This document shows, one piece after another, positions 35,413 to 47,332 of a stretch of DNA of 64,000 nucleotides (positions are counted from its first letter, which is position 1; each line of letters opens with the position of its first letter). The notes beneath the pieces are model-generated. The model searched no databases and was not told the origin of the DNA. It saw nothing but the letters and a program-made list of their open reading frames with translations. The stretch is from positions 128,790,050 to 128,854,049 of the forward strand of contig NC_092860.1 in the NCBI RefSeq assembly GCF_032062135.1. Direction: 5' to 3'. Origin of the DNA: Pyxicephalus adspersus (lineage: Eukaryota; Chordata; Amphibia; Anura; Pyxicephalidae). The position numbers and the translations under genes were made by a program.

Positions 35413-35590
35413 TATTATTATTATTATTATTATTATTACTAATAAAATTATTAATAAAACAGATTTTTAAAGCGCCAACATATTACGCCAAGCTGTACTT
35501 TAAAAAGGGGTTGCAAATGAAAGGCAGGTACAGACAGTGACACAGGAGGAGGAGAGGATCCTGGTCTGAAGAGCTTACAATCTAATTGGT
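35413..35590 (-). mobile_element. LINE-like 3' end fragment with (ATT)n tail
   Basis: It begins with an (ATT)n run, then AAGCGCCAACATATTACGCC, AGGGGTTGCAAATGAAAGG, CAGTGACACAGGAGGAGGAG and GAAGAGCTTACAATCTAATT. On the minus strand this is the same 3' end and microsatellite tail as at 22.2 and 24.9 kb. Confidence 0.8.
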
Positions 35591-37517
35591 GGGAAAAAAA
35601 TTTACCAATAGGAGGGAGAGCATAAAAAGAAAAATAAGCACTGGACACTATTTAGTTGATGTGCTGCTAGGAAGTATGTTGACAAATAAAAAAAAGCAGA
35701 GTGAGTGATGAATAAGGTCATCACTTTGCTGCTTCCCATTTGCCTGTCCATTCAAAAGAGGAGACATGTCCATGTTGATAGACAAAATGAGTTCAGTAAT
35801 ACTGGCCATCAAACTTAGGACATCTAGTGGATAAAAAGAAGTACTGCAGGGGAAATCTCTGGACTGAAGGTGAATATGATGCAAAAGCTCGTTTTGTTGA
35901 GTTCAGCTTTATATCACCTGCTAGTTATACTTTCTCCCTCTCATCTCACAGACACTCAAGTGGAGAGGTTACCCTTGCAGTAAATTGTTGTGACAGGGAT
36001 GTCACATTACTGAAGCTTTACTACCTGACTATTTCTCTGTTCTTCACTTTCTTTTTTTTTCAAGGAAGCTAGTATATGATTCTGTTTTCCAGGAGCACCA
36101 AAAAAGCTTCAGTTTTTGTTTGCTTTGGGTAGAGTTACCTTTTACACATTTATTAACTTCACAGTAACCTCTGAGCAATGCTGTAGATTCCTAATACTTT
36201 CCAAGATTCTCCTCACTGCTATAGATAATGAGTGCAGCAAATAAACACAAATGTATCTGCGGCAGCAGTTTTTTTGTCAGAGATAGATACATTTCTTAAC
36301 AGGATATATTATTCAGCCCAGTGGTCTTACCAAGGAATCGTCTTCTAAGATTCCTGATTGAGAGAACCCTAAATATACGTATATTTCATTTTCGTGAAAG
36401 CTGCATTATTTTATTACTGCTTAAGAAAGGGAGCAATGTTAGCTTTCAGAATGATGTATGGCCAATTAAAATGGTAGTGTTGGATCATGGCGATGTGATC
36501 ACTTTACTGATTACTGCGTGACCCTGGAGCTGATTATGTTTAGCACCCTGATTAACAATTAATTGAGCTGATATAGTGCTGGCTTACAGGTATTGAGTTG
36601 CAGCGTAAAGTTGCCGTGGTTGTGCAAGTGATTTTAAACAGTGAATAGAAGGGCAGGAATAAGGGTTGAATAAATTCCTTACAACAAGCAGTTTATGCGG
36701 GGTTCATTATTAGCAAGCCTTGACAGTCTGCGCAGAGGTGTCATCACTGGTATTCACATGTTAATAGCAGCTACTTTGTACATTCTATTTATAATATTGC
36801 CAGCTGTTACTTGGTTCAGGAGTCATTGCAAATCATATGACTGCCTGGACCAGTGATAGTTTAATGTCTCATACAAAGACCTCTCCATCACTGACACACA
36901 TTGGATTTTAAATATGGAGTCAAATTTAATTTTCTGTCGTGCTATGTAAAAGGGAAAATTAAAGTAGACGTAAACTAAGTAATAGCTTGCTACGATACCA
37001 TGTATCATAAACAATTGCCTTTGCCAAAAGCTGCCTATTTGCTACTAGAACTAATAATGGAAATTAGTCAGATTTTACTGCATTTCCTTTTTTTATTCTT
37101 TATTTCTTTTATTTATCTATCAGTAACTAATATGAAATTCATGATTCTAGCAAAGCTGATATCCTAAAAATGTAACTTTGTTCAGGAAAAAAAATATGGC
37201 TTCTATTGTTGGCTTGTTTTTTACAACTACATTGTGATCCTTGCTTTAAATGCTAGCAAGTCATTACACTGGAACTAATATTGAGCCAGTAACGTCTGGC
37301 AGGTAAAACAGTGCAAAGTTTTCATTGCTATTTATTTATATTATTACTTTAATGTACCTGGGAAGACCAGGTCAACCCACTTTCATTGAATAGCATTGGA
37401 ACACAAATAGGAACCGTTTATGCATTCCGGTGTGCTGTGCATGTTCATTTTTCCATTTTGTATTGTGATGATCTGCCAGCTCATCAATGTAACTGGGTTG
37501 CACTAATGCATTGTGCT
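35591..37517. other. Intronic DNA, possible conserved regulatory DNA
   Basis: No recognisable repeat or exon. The part around 36.36-36.56 kb keeps balanced composition with homeodomain-type words (CAATTAAAA, TAACAATTAATTGAG) and may be conserved, but this cannot be judged from one sequence. Confidence 0.4.
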
Positions 37518-38003
37518 TTAAAACGGAACTATACTTTATATATAAAAAGAAGTTAGCAGGCAGGTTTAAATTTGCAAAAGAATAGTGATGTCTCTTCTGC
37601 AGACAAACTTACATGTCTGTTTACAATGTTTTCTATAACATACATTGAATTGTGCACACATAGCACAGTGTACAATCCTGGCATACCTGGCTGCCATGGG
37701 ACTTACACCATGCCAGCCTGGCCAATCAAGGTGGCATCCGCAATAAAGCAAGGAGAGGGTAACTGTAAAAAACTGCAAACAGGGCAGGTCATCGCCTGTC
37801 CCTCTGCAAGAAAGAACCNNNNNNNNNNNNNNNNNNNNNNNNNNNNNNNNNNNNNNNNNNNNNNNNNNNNNNNNNNNNNNNNNNNNNNNNNNNNNNNNNN
37901 NNNNNNNNNNNNNNNNNNNNNNNNNNNNNNNNNNNNNNNNNNNNNNNNNNNNNNNNNNNNNNNNNNNNNNNNNNNNNNNNNNNNNNNNNTATATATAAAG
38001 TTT
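37518..38003. mobile_element. AT-ended non-autonomous element interrupted by an assembly gap
   Basis: The left end TTTAAAACGGAACTATAC then TTTATATATA has a partial inverted counterpart TATATATAAAG just after the gap (37990-38000, followed by TTTCC). Inside is a GC-richer block (CCATGCCAGCCTGGCCAATC). This suggests a MITE of the TTTAAA-ended type whose centre is missing. Confidence 0.5.
37819..37989. other. Assembly gap (171 N)
   Basis: 171 consecutive undetermined bases. Any open frame crossing it is an artefact. Confidence 1.
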
Positions 38004-41000
38004 CCTTTGCAAATGTAATTTCTAAATCTGTCAAGTTACAACTGTCAGTCAATGTCCATCGTTCCTAATGGTTACCTTTTGCCTGATCGATGCTAAGTCT
38101 TTGATAATGGCTATAGACCGAGGACCTCATACAGTTTGCCTACCATCAATTCTTCCACTGATAAACATAGCAATAGATAAAAATTGCTGAAGATAAAAGA
38201 CAGTTTCCTGCTGGATAGGGATTACCCAGGCCTATTTTCTAACAGCAAAAAAAAGTTCAAACAGCCCAAAATTAAATATCTGTCATAAGTATGTATTTTC
38301 AGAAAGACAGACCTAATTCACTTGTAAGAAATGAAAGAAAGTACAAGACTGATTAAAAAGCATAATTTATTTATACGGGTCTAAATCCTATATTCAGTAG
38401 AACACAAATTTATGTAATGATTAATTTCTTAAAGCATATGCCTCCAGTGAGACACGCTATAAAACTTTAAATAGAAAACAAAAAGCTTTGTCAGATGTAA
38501 TAGCAAGGGATTTGAGATAGTGAACCAAGACGTTTGAGCTTTTCTGTGAATGCTTTAACAAAATTACTCATTTTTTTTCTAAAGCTGACAGCTGATCCTT
38601 ATTTAATACACAGAATTAATAGCGTAAACTTACAGGAGAAGGGCGTTCTGGCGGCAATCATAACTTCAAAGGAATAAATGTCAGTCACATCACTGTTAAG
38701 TGGTGTCATTTACGGAAAAACAATATCGCGCTGTGTGCTGTGGGAGCCATGCTTGCCTGCAGAAAGCAGATGCATTGGCTATCATCATCATTATTTCACT
38801 TTTTTGTAAAGTGTGTATTATTTGGAAATTAGATTCTACAATGCATTGATATAGTCTTTCAGTATTGACACCTGCTTACTAAAGAATTTCTCCATTGAGA
38901 AGTGCAATTTTTACATATAGAATGGATTATTAATAGTATGACTGCAGTGCTGCCATCAGGGAGAATATCAATTTAGGATGGATTACATGTAACAAAAAAA
39001 AACTTTTTTTGTTGTATAAATAATCCAAAGTGATGTTTCATATATTTGATTTTGCTATTTAAAAAACTGTCTGACTTTCAAACATTAATTTATAAGTAAT
39101 GGTGTTCACTTATCACACATACTTTATAGTGAACTCTAGGAGATTTCAATAGAAGCTTATTCCTTGTTAGACCCCCCTGGGACCAATTTATCAAGTGACG
39201 ACCCATCGGATTGTCACAAAAGTAATTTTTTGTGGACTGTGTACCATTTTGAGTAATGTTTTTGTAAAATAATGGCACTATTATGATTGCTTCCTTCACA
39301 AAAGTGGCCCAACCTGTTCACAAATGTATACAAGTTTATAACTAAGCTGGTGATCAGTACTATTTATTAGCAATTTACTGCTGTATTTGTAAAGTGTAAT
39401 CAGCTACTATACAGATGGCAAGATTGTGTATTCAGCAGTGGAAATCAATGCTTTGTTTTAAATGCTGTGACTTGTCCCTTTTACTTTCAAAAGTAACATT
39501 CACTATGAAAGTGAATGGACCAAGTAATCCACTTCCAAATATGATGATTTGTTACTAATTTAAAGTGAATAGAGTTTATAATTGCCACTTTGTGCAAATT
39601 GGTACAGAGATCAAAGTACTGATTACCATCATGAAAATTAGGCATTATAAAAATGGCAATAGGAATGTGATGGCGATCTGATACCTAATTGATTGATGAC
39701 TATTTCTTTTTAAATAAGTTCTCCTGTCTCTAATTAAAACTCTACTTTCTGAGTAGAGAGCAGGTAAGTTAGGGAGGAGTCACTGTTTTGAAGTCTGTGT
39801 GCAGATTTCAGCTTGAGCTACCGAGCTCTCTAAAAAATATGATTTTTACACCATGTCAATAAGGACAATTTCAAAGAATCCACTGGCTCTCAGAATAACA
39901 TTGAATGAAGATCATATTAAACACCAGTTTAGCAGTGATCCTAATATCCATTACCTTTACCTCTGAACTTTTTACAAAATTAAATCACAAATGGCCACCT
40001 ATCACATGGCAAACTTGCAAATGCTAGCAAATGCTCTATCCTGTGACCCACTGAATTGTTATGACATATATACCATTGTATATAAAAATCAGGGATGCTT
40101 AATATCTTTTGCAGTTCTCAGATTTGTAGTAATGACCCACTCCCACCCCCGTTCTGCAAACTGAAAAAAGAAAACAATGCACTCCTCCAGAATGTGTATT
40201 ATAACCATTGTTACATTGACACGTTACAGACTTTACTGGCTTTGTAATTAATTCATGTTCTGCACATAAATTACAAAAGAACAATTCTATTGGAGAGTGT
40301 TTTCTCTTTAGTCTATAACACATACTATATGAGTGATGGCACCACTGTTCAATAGATGTGTCAGTATGAGATAAAATAGGTGAGTATCTTTTGTATATAC
40401 TATAATATCATCCATTTGTTAGAAACATGAAATAATGTATTAACTGTATTAAACAAAGGCCCGGTAATACAGCTCTAATTATTCACTTGGCCTACCACAG
40501 TACAGATTAATATGCTCATAAACACAATATGCCGAAACCCTGTGTGCTGCGTTTAGGTTATCCGTATATATTATGCTAATTTTCATGGGCCAATCCTTTA
40601 AATTTGTTTTCCACATGGCTAGGTTCTACAAGACGTATTCCAAGGAGCGTTATGACCTCTTTTAATGGCACAATATAGACATCATAATAGAATGATGCAT
40701 TATTTCAAATCAAATTATTACGGTTGAACGAGTTTCAATGAATACTACATTTCAATTTGTAGATGGGGCAGGCTGTGTGATATGTTATTTCAGTGTGGAG
40801 AAAAATGAGAAGTTGTGTTTTGGGCAACCTCCTATTAGTGGTTTCTCAGTGTCATGGACCCATGGCCTATACAGAAAAAGCCATCTTTATTTTATCATTG
40901 AAATATTTCTGGCCCTGAATTTCATCAGAGGGAACCGTTCAAGTGAAATGTTTGGAAGCTGCAATTGCTGGCATATTTTAGGGCAGGTTGTGGGGCTCAT

Positions 41001-42966
41001 TCTTACTCTTCTTTTATTGTTCAGTAAGATACTAATCTGGAATAGGCATGTGTATATCAGATCTCCGAACTAGATGCGCATATGCTTGTTTTAGGCCAAT
41101 GAGATTTTGAGTAATGAAGCAAGGTTGAGGTTGTCAACCCCAGAACAGCTGAAAAATATTCTTCCCAATCCGCAAGACAACTGAATGTTCCCTGGATCAA
41201 CATCCTCTGTTGTCTTTACTTTAAAACTTTAATACCCAGTTCAATTCTGTGCTTCTAGAAAAGCATCTAGCTAAACTTATTCATTTTTAAAGGTCAGTAA
41301 ATATCACAACAAAGACTAAAGATCTGTTAAAAGAACAGAAACAAGAACTCCTGCACCAAGTGCAATAAACACTACAAGATGAAAAAAGGCTATGGAGTAC
41401 AGAGTGATAGGGGGTTGCGATATGTTGGGGTTGTGAGGTGTGGAACTGACCCTCCTGGTGTATTTAAATTTGATAGCAAGTTCAAAGGCACTTTGCAAGT
41501 AAAGTTTAAAACGTCTTTTGACTGCTCACTGTCCATGCGAATGCGCATGCCTCATTTGCCTTAGTTAGGGCTTAGAGAGCGTTGTTGGGGCACACTTTGG
41601 CATCCTCTGTGTGCAGAAGGACCTTCTCCAAAAGCTAACTGAAGCATTTGGAGAAAAAAAGCCACATAAACACCAGAAACATACATGGACTGCAAATATT
41701 GATAGCTGACCAATATGCCTTCATACAGTCTAAAGACACAGTTTCACACAACACAGTCTGCAAATTTAGAGAATATGGACATATTTTTTAGATTTAGATA
41801 TACAGACACAAACACACACAACTATTTATATACCCAAAGCCATATATCTTCTTACGTTTTAGCCCTATACACAATTACCAAGCAGGGCTTATGTATTGTA
41901 TGCAATGTTGCACAGCAATTTGCATTGCACAGTATAAAAATAAAACAACATCTGCTACATCTGTACCCTAATGCCTGTTTTCTCCGATCTCTTGAAACTT
42001 TAGTAGGGAATTCAATTATTTTCTCATCAAGTGGTTGGCTCTAAGCTGAATCTGCGAAAGTGACAATTATTCTATTTTCTCTGGCCTAATCAGAAGGAAT
42101 TCTGTGCTTTCTGAAAAACAGCCATACTGGAAAGTGGATTAGAAGGTGTCACTCTCAAAGCTCATTACCCAGCACAAACAACGCTGCAACTTCAAGTAGC
42201 CAACAATAAAATATGTGACGCAAGAAAGATACTTAATATATCCAACACTTCAGCAGATCGGAAACAGGATACACTCACAGAACTGCTTATTATTGATAAT
42301 AAGGATGTCAAGGCAGCTATTCTCAAAAGATGTCTCTCTGATCTAACTTTCCATATACTTATATAACCAGAACACATCACTTAGGATTCAAATGGATTTT
42401 AACAGTGCTGACACATTACCGTTCAGTCATTCACTGTTTAAAGCTCCGATTTAGGTTCAGTACGGTGTAATCTTCTTTTTGGTCTGTTCTGCTGATTTCA
42501 GTTTTTATAGTCATTTAATAATTTTCGTCATTATGTAGGACACATCAACCTAGCTCTCTAAAAATAACAGTAGACTTCAGTGCATCTGCTGTTCCAAGAT
42601 TTCATGATAAACAACAATCTAGCTATAAGCCTAGGTATCAGCTGAACAATTTTGGAAAGTACAGATTGGATGTTAATCCCCTTTTGCAGAGGTCACATGC
42701 CCTATGTATTGATCTTCAATGATTTTGTCCAATGCATTATTATATACAGTCTGGATGCAGGGAAAATGGAAGGTTCCTCAAATTCAGGACAGAATCCGCA
42801 CACAGTTTAAGGATATCTCTAATAGACATCAGTAAATCCATTAATTCATTTTTCACCAAAAGTCAAAAAAATTTTTTGTACCAAAATCCAACCCCTGGTT
42901 TATGCTCTTATATGATATTAGGTACAATTTAGGAGTTTTTACCTTATACTAAAAAACACTTCCATC
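38004..42966. other. Intronic DNA, no gene seen; candidate regulatory DNA
   Basis: Nearly 5 kb without recognised transposon ends. An A/T hairpin (AACAAAAAAAAACTTTTTTTG) lies near 38.99 kb. The 111-codon plus-strand frame at 40738-41073 and the 109-codon frame at 41715-42044 show no known domain. The segment 40.44-40.62 kb has words such as GCTCTAATTATTCAC and TATGCTAATTTTCATG, suggestive of homeodomain/POU sites. Confidence 0.4.
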
Positions 42967-43496
42967 TCATAGGTCAGGGGTGTCAAACTCTGGCCCACGA
43001 GCCAAATCTGAACCTCAAGGTCATTTTTTTTTTGGCCCCCAAAAAGAATTCTGAAAATGAACTACATCTGGCCCGATCGCCCGTGTTACCACCGAACATC
43101 ATCATTTCAATACATGTAATACATAGACATTATTCAACTACTCCCATCATATGACACAAAGCCTAGGCAATGATCACATGGTGCCTTACTACCAGAGGCA
43201 TTGTGTTTGTTTCAATCCATTAGAGACTGCATGATGTAATATTTAGTGTCAGACAAACTTGTGATGTGAGAGGATGAACAACACACAGGCTGCATAGATA
43301 GATAGAAATGAGTCTTTTTAACCCTACAGCGTGTGCAGAGGGGTTTGTTTTTGTTAGTTGTGAATGAAGTAGTAAACTTCCTCAATTTTTTTCAATAAAT
43401 TTCAAGTTTGGCCTCCGACTTTGGTATAAGTTTTTAATTTCAGAATAAGGTTTTAATTTTAATTGTGTATTTGAGTTTGACACTCCTGTCATAGGT
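42967..43496. mobile_element. hAT non-autonomous element with 8 bp target duplication
   Basis: The element is 42975-43488 (514 bp). Its ends are CAGGGGTGTCAAACTCTGGC and GAGTTTGACACTCCTG, a near-perfect inverted pair of the classic vertebrate hAT type. TCATAGGT flanks both sides exactly (42967-42974 and 43489-43496). The interior has CCACGAGCC and GGCCCC words near the left end and no transposase. The perfect duplication suggests a comparatively young insertion. Confidence 0.95.
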
Positions 43497-46400
43497 GGAC
43501 AGTGGAGGTCCCTTGACCCCGCTGTTCTCTTTGTTCAGAAACAGTTGTTTATCCACCCAAATAATATATGCGACTCCATCACCAGTACATATAGGAATAA
43601 TAGAATAGAAGTGGTGATGAGATAACAGTTTTCCAGTTCTCTTCTAAAGTTTTTAAAATCTGATCAATACTTTATAACCCATTTATTAATCAGATTTTGT
43701 ACAAAGTGCTCAATGCTTTGATCACTCCTCTGTATCACCATAAAGTAGTCATCAGAAACTGCATTCATTTGAATGGCATATCTGTTAAAAGCGGCATGTG
43801 TGTCTCACGGATACACAACTATAATTTTTCAATAGCACTGATCTCATTAGATCTAGTGATCAGGGTATTTAAAAAACATTACTATCAAATTGGCAAACCC
43901 TATTTGGTGATATAGAAAGTCAGTCATGCTCAACACCACTACATAAATATGTAGATCTGTAAGTAAATTTGCCTATTAACAGTATTGATCATCTATTACC
44001 TATCAATCCTTCAAAATGTATTGCATCGGTACCTAATTTAATGTTCTTCTTCATCCTCAAAAGTTGATGTTTTTTTTTCTGAACTTTTTGCATTCTAACT
44101 TAAAAAAAGACTTTCCTGTTTAGAGAATATGCTAATATGATTCTTTATCCATCTTTGATACATACATAAGCGTTGGAAGCCTCCACTGTGATATATAGAA
44201 TTGCTTGTTGCCATGGAGGTCTCTCTGCCGTTGTCTATGTCTATCTCCATATGCCTACTGAAAGTCCAATTAGATAAATCGATTCACCCATCATTAGCTT
44301 TGATTATTTCATCAGAAAATCACCTTTTGAACGTTTTGTGCTTGCCATGTGTTTGCTGTGCATTCTTTATTTTCTCAATTTTAATACATTACTTTTCTTT
44401 CATGGTTCCTTAATTTACTGTCTTTCACACTTTAGATTTTTCGACCTAACCACACTTTAGATTTTGCTGGTTGCCATGGTTGATACATAGCAAGAAATGT
44501 TTCCTGTGTGGGTAAAATTGTTGTGTCCCTAAACTTTCGGTAACTGGCAGCTGTGCGCAGTACAGAACAATGCAGCTTACAATAACTGTACATACAGAGG
44601 TGAATTCTGCATTTTGTAGTTGTACATTTATTAGGAAATCTTAAAAAAGATTTTTAAGTTCATCTTGTATGTGATTACACAATCTGCTTTACAGTATATC
44701 CTGTACAAGAAGAACACAGACTGGGAGCGGAGCCAATCAAGATTTGCGTCAACGCATATGTTCTGGCAGGATATAGACCGGCAGAAGGAAAGAACAGAAT
44801 GAGCAGAGAGATGACTCAATACATGTTGCTGCTCCTTCACTGTCCAAATCAAAGGGTGGAGAAGTCTTTATGACCAAGTCATGTCATAAAGGACAAGAAT
44901 ATCACTGCCTGGCATGGGCATCTGGATCATAGGGCTGGCTGTATAAAATGACCGATCTGTTGGTTAGTAAATTTGAATATGTAAATTGTGTACAGGTAAA
45001 TCTTAGTAAACCAATAAAGCACAAAGGTAAGTAATTTGATCAGCAGACACATTTATTATTATTTTTAAAATTTAAAAAAAATATATATAGATCTCCTGGT
45101 TTCCCCACACATAGAGCCACTAACTAAATACTTGTAGAGTTCAGGAATTACATGGTGGGATTAGCAGTTTACAGAAGAAAAATAACATTGTTTTATGCTT
45201 CCCATTCAGCCCACCGGTCACTACATTACTATGAAGATCAACAGATATTTCTGTATTTGAATAAAAAATGTTTTTATCCTTAAAAAGATAAATAATTGCT
45301 ATCATCTGATTCAGATTACTACCCTAATATCTATGCCACTTGGACTATATTCTTTTGGTTTTCCTTTCTTCATACATGATGTGACATACAGTTTGTGAAG
45401 GCTGTTACTATTTTTGCAAAATACCAATAAATAAGGAATATGCAAAAAAAATAAATAATGCAGGATTTAAGGACTGGTAAACTGCAATATTTTATTTATA
45501 TTATTTAAACCAGTGTGGAATGAGGCTGTGTACAGCCATCTTTTGGAGTCTTTTCAGAATCTCCTTTTAATCTCAATTTAGATTACTGAACCAAAATGAC
45601 TAATCTGATATACTGACAGGTTCCTGAAATACTAATATCTAGAAATGTTAACTGATCCATCTTTAAAAAAAAACTAATATGTATTTGTGCTTAACCTTTA
45701 AAGCAGCTGATAATAAACACATTTTGCAATACGTACATACGTGGGAGCAATCTGTATAGAAAGCCCCTGTATTAAATGACTGGATGACACCTTTTAATTG
45801 GTAACAAAGCTTCTATATGGGAAGTTGGTGGAAACTAGTTGAGAAGCACTCTCCCATGAAATAATGCACTATTCCATGAAATAAAACACCTTCCCATATT
45901 TATTACAACTAGCTGCACCGTCAGCTCTCCCTGCACTTCCTCTTTTCACAAAATCCTACACTAAGCATTTGCTCTACAGACATTTTACACTTATCGAACA
46001 TTTGCCAAGTAAACCTACTTCTCTACTCCGCTTCTCAGCTGTCAAGCTACATTTCTGATTTTTTAGAGTCATAGGGGCCTCAGAATGTTTCATTTCATGG
46101 TCATATTTAAGAAGTAAATGGGAAGCAAATCGTGTTATTCACTGGAAAACTAGTCCATTCCTCTAAAACCGGGAACTGCAGAGATATGCCTGGGAAAGTG
46201 CAAGCTCATCAGTGTATGAGAAATAAAATATAATGAATGAAATAAATACCCACACAAATTAAATAGGCACAAAGCAGTTACCGGTATATTACTACTCTCA
46301 ATATAACAGTTGTTGAGTTGTGATCATTATGTTCCAACTAATTCAACACTTATTATAAAACATGAATTTAAAAACAATTTACTGATTACAATTAAAATAC

Positions 46401-46839
46401 TTCAAACAACATTGTTTAAATGTCAATCATAAGAGTTACATTTCTCATGATCTTTTGGAATTAGCTTATCTATTCCCTAAATGATTAGCTATGAAGGCAG
46501 GAGGGAAGAGGTGAGCATTATACAGAAGAAAAGGTAGCATAGGAAGAGCCTGCCAAATACTACCGGGAGTTAAAAATGGCACAAAGTCCATAAAATCTTA
46601 AGAGTGTTGTCATGATTGGGTCGTCTGCTGAATTTGCTTAATCCTTATGCCCACCAGTTACATACCCCCACATAACATAAGTATAAACTGTTAAAAAATA
46701 AGTTAACATGTAAGTATAATATGTTAAAAATATATAAATTAGAAGATAATTTACTGGATTTTTCTTTTAAATTTTATTTGAATATATTTATATAAGTATA
46801 AGGGGTAGAGTAAGGCATTGCTAAAACCCTTATTTTTTG
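43497..46839. other. Intronic DNA, no gene seen
   Basis: No clear transposon ends or exons. Open frames near 43.7, 44.2 and 44.6-44.85 kb lack domains. A word GACCTAACCACACTTTAGATTTT sits next to a second CACACTTTAGATTTT copy near 44.44-44.46 kb, a very small local duplication. Confidence 0.45.
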
Positions 46840-47075
46840 CCATCTGTATCACTTTAGGGAGATTCCACATCACTTCCGGTCCAGTAGATAAAACAAAACA
46901 GAAAAGGAAATATTTCCAAAGTGTGGGAAATTCCCTTTTTTACTATTGAAATATTGCCTCTTCATCGTTGTCCTCATACCAACTCAAAATAATGGATTTC
47001 CCATTACTATAGCCCTGTGGCAGTGGTCTCTATTTCAATCAAAAAAAGTTTTTATACTTTAGGGAAATTTGCCAC
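46840..47075. repeat. Probable dispersed repeat (CTTTAGGGAGATT-type)
   Basis: ACTTTAGGGAGATTCCACAT, TCACTTCCGGTCCAG, GAAATATTTCC and GGGAAATTCCC, then ACTTTAGGGAAATTTGCC about 200 bp later. The wording resembles a repeat I associate with ranoid frogs, but ends and superfamily are not established. Confidence 0.4.
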
Positions 47076-47183
47076 CATAAAAGAGTGTCTAGAAATGCAA
47101 CTGTTGAGTAACTACATACACATATATAATATAGGTGGACTTTAAGTTAAGGGATGCTAAACTGAGATATTAAAGTCAGCATG

Positions 47184-47332
47184 GGGCTCTATATATAAAA
47201 CAAAAATTGAGACATTCCCTCAAACATTCCGGCATAGGGATATTCCAGGTTTATGTGTTTCAATTGTAGTAATTGATTCCCACCAGGGAATGTTTGAGGG
47301 AACGTCATATTCCCTGTTTATAAATTTAGCCC
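47184..47332. mobile_element. ~150 bp MITE with internal hairpin
   Basis: The ends GGGCTCTATATATAAAAC and TGTTTATAAATTTAGCCC form an imperfect terminal inverted pair. Inside, TTCCCTCAAACATTCC (47215-47230) and GGAATGTTTGAGGGAA (47287-47302) are perfect reverse complements around a 56 nt loop. This is a compact foldback MITE; no target duplication is clear. Confidence 0.75.

Noticed and set aside
37566..38052. Long open frames crossing the gap
   Set aside because: They are open only because undetermined bases produce no stops.
40738..41073. 111-codon plus-strand open frame with hydrophobic C-terminal segment
   Set aside because: No known family, no start context or splice sites I could support; a chance frame or conserved noncoding DNA is more likely.
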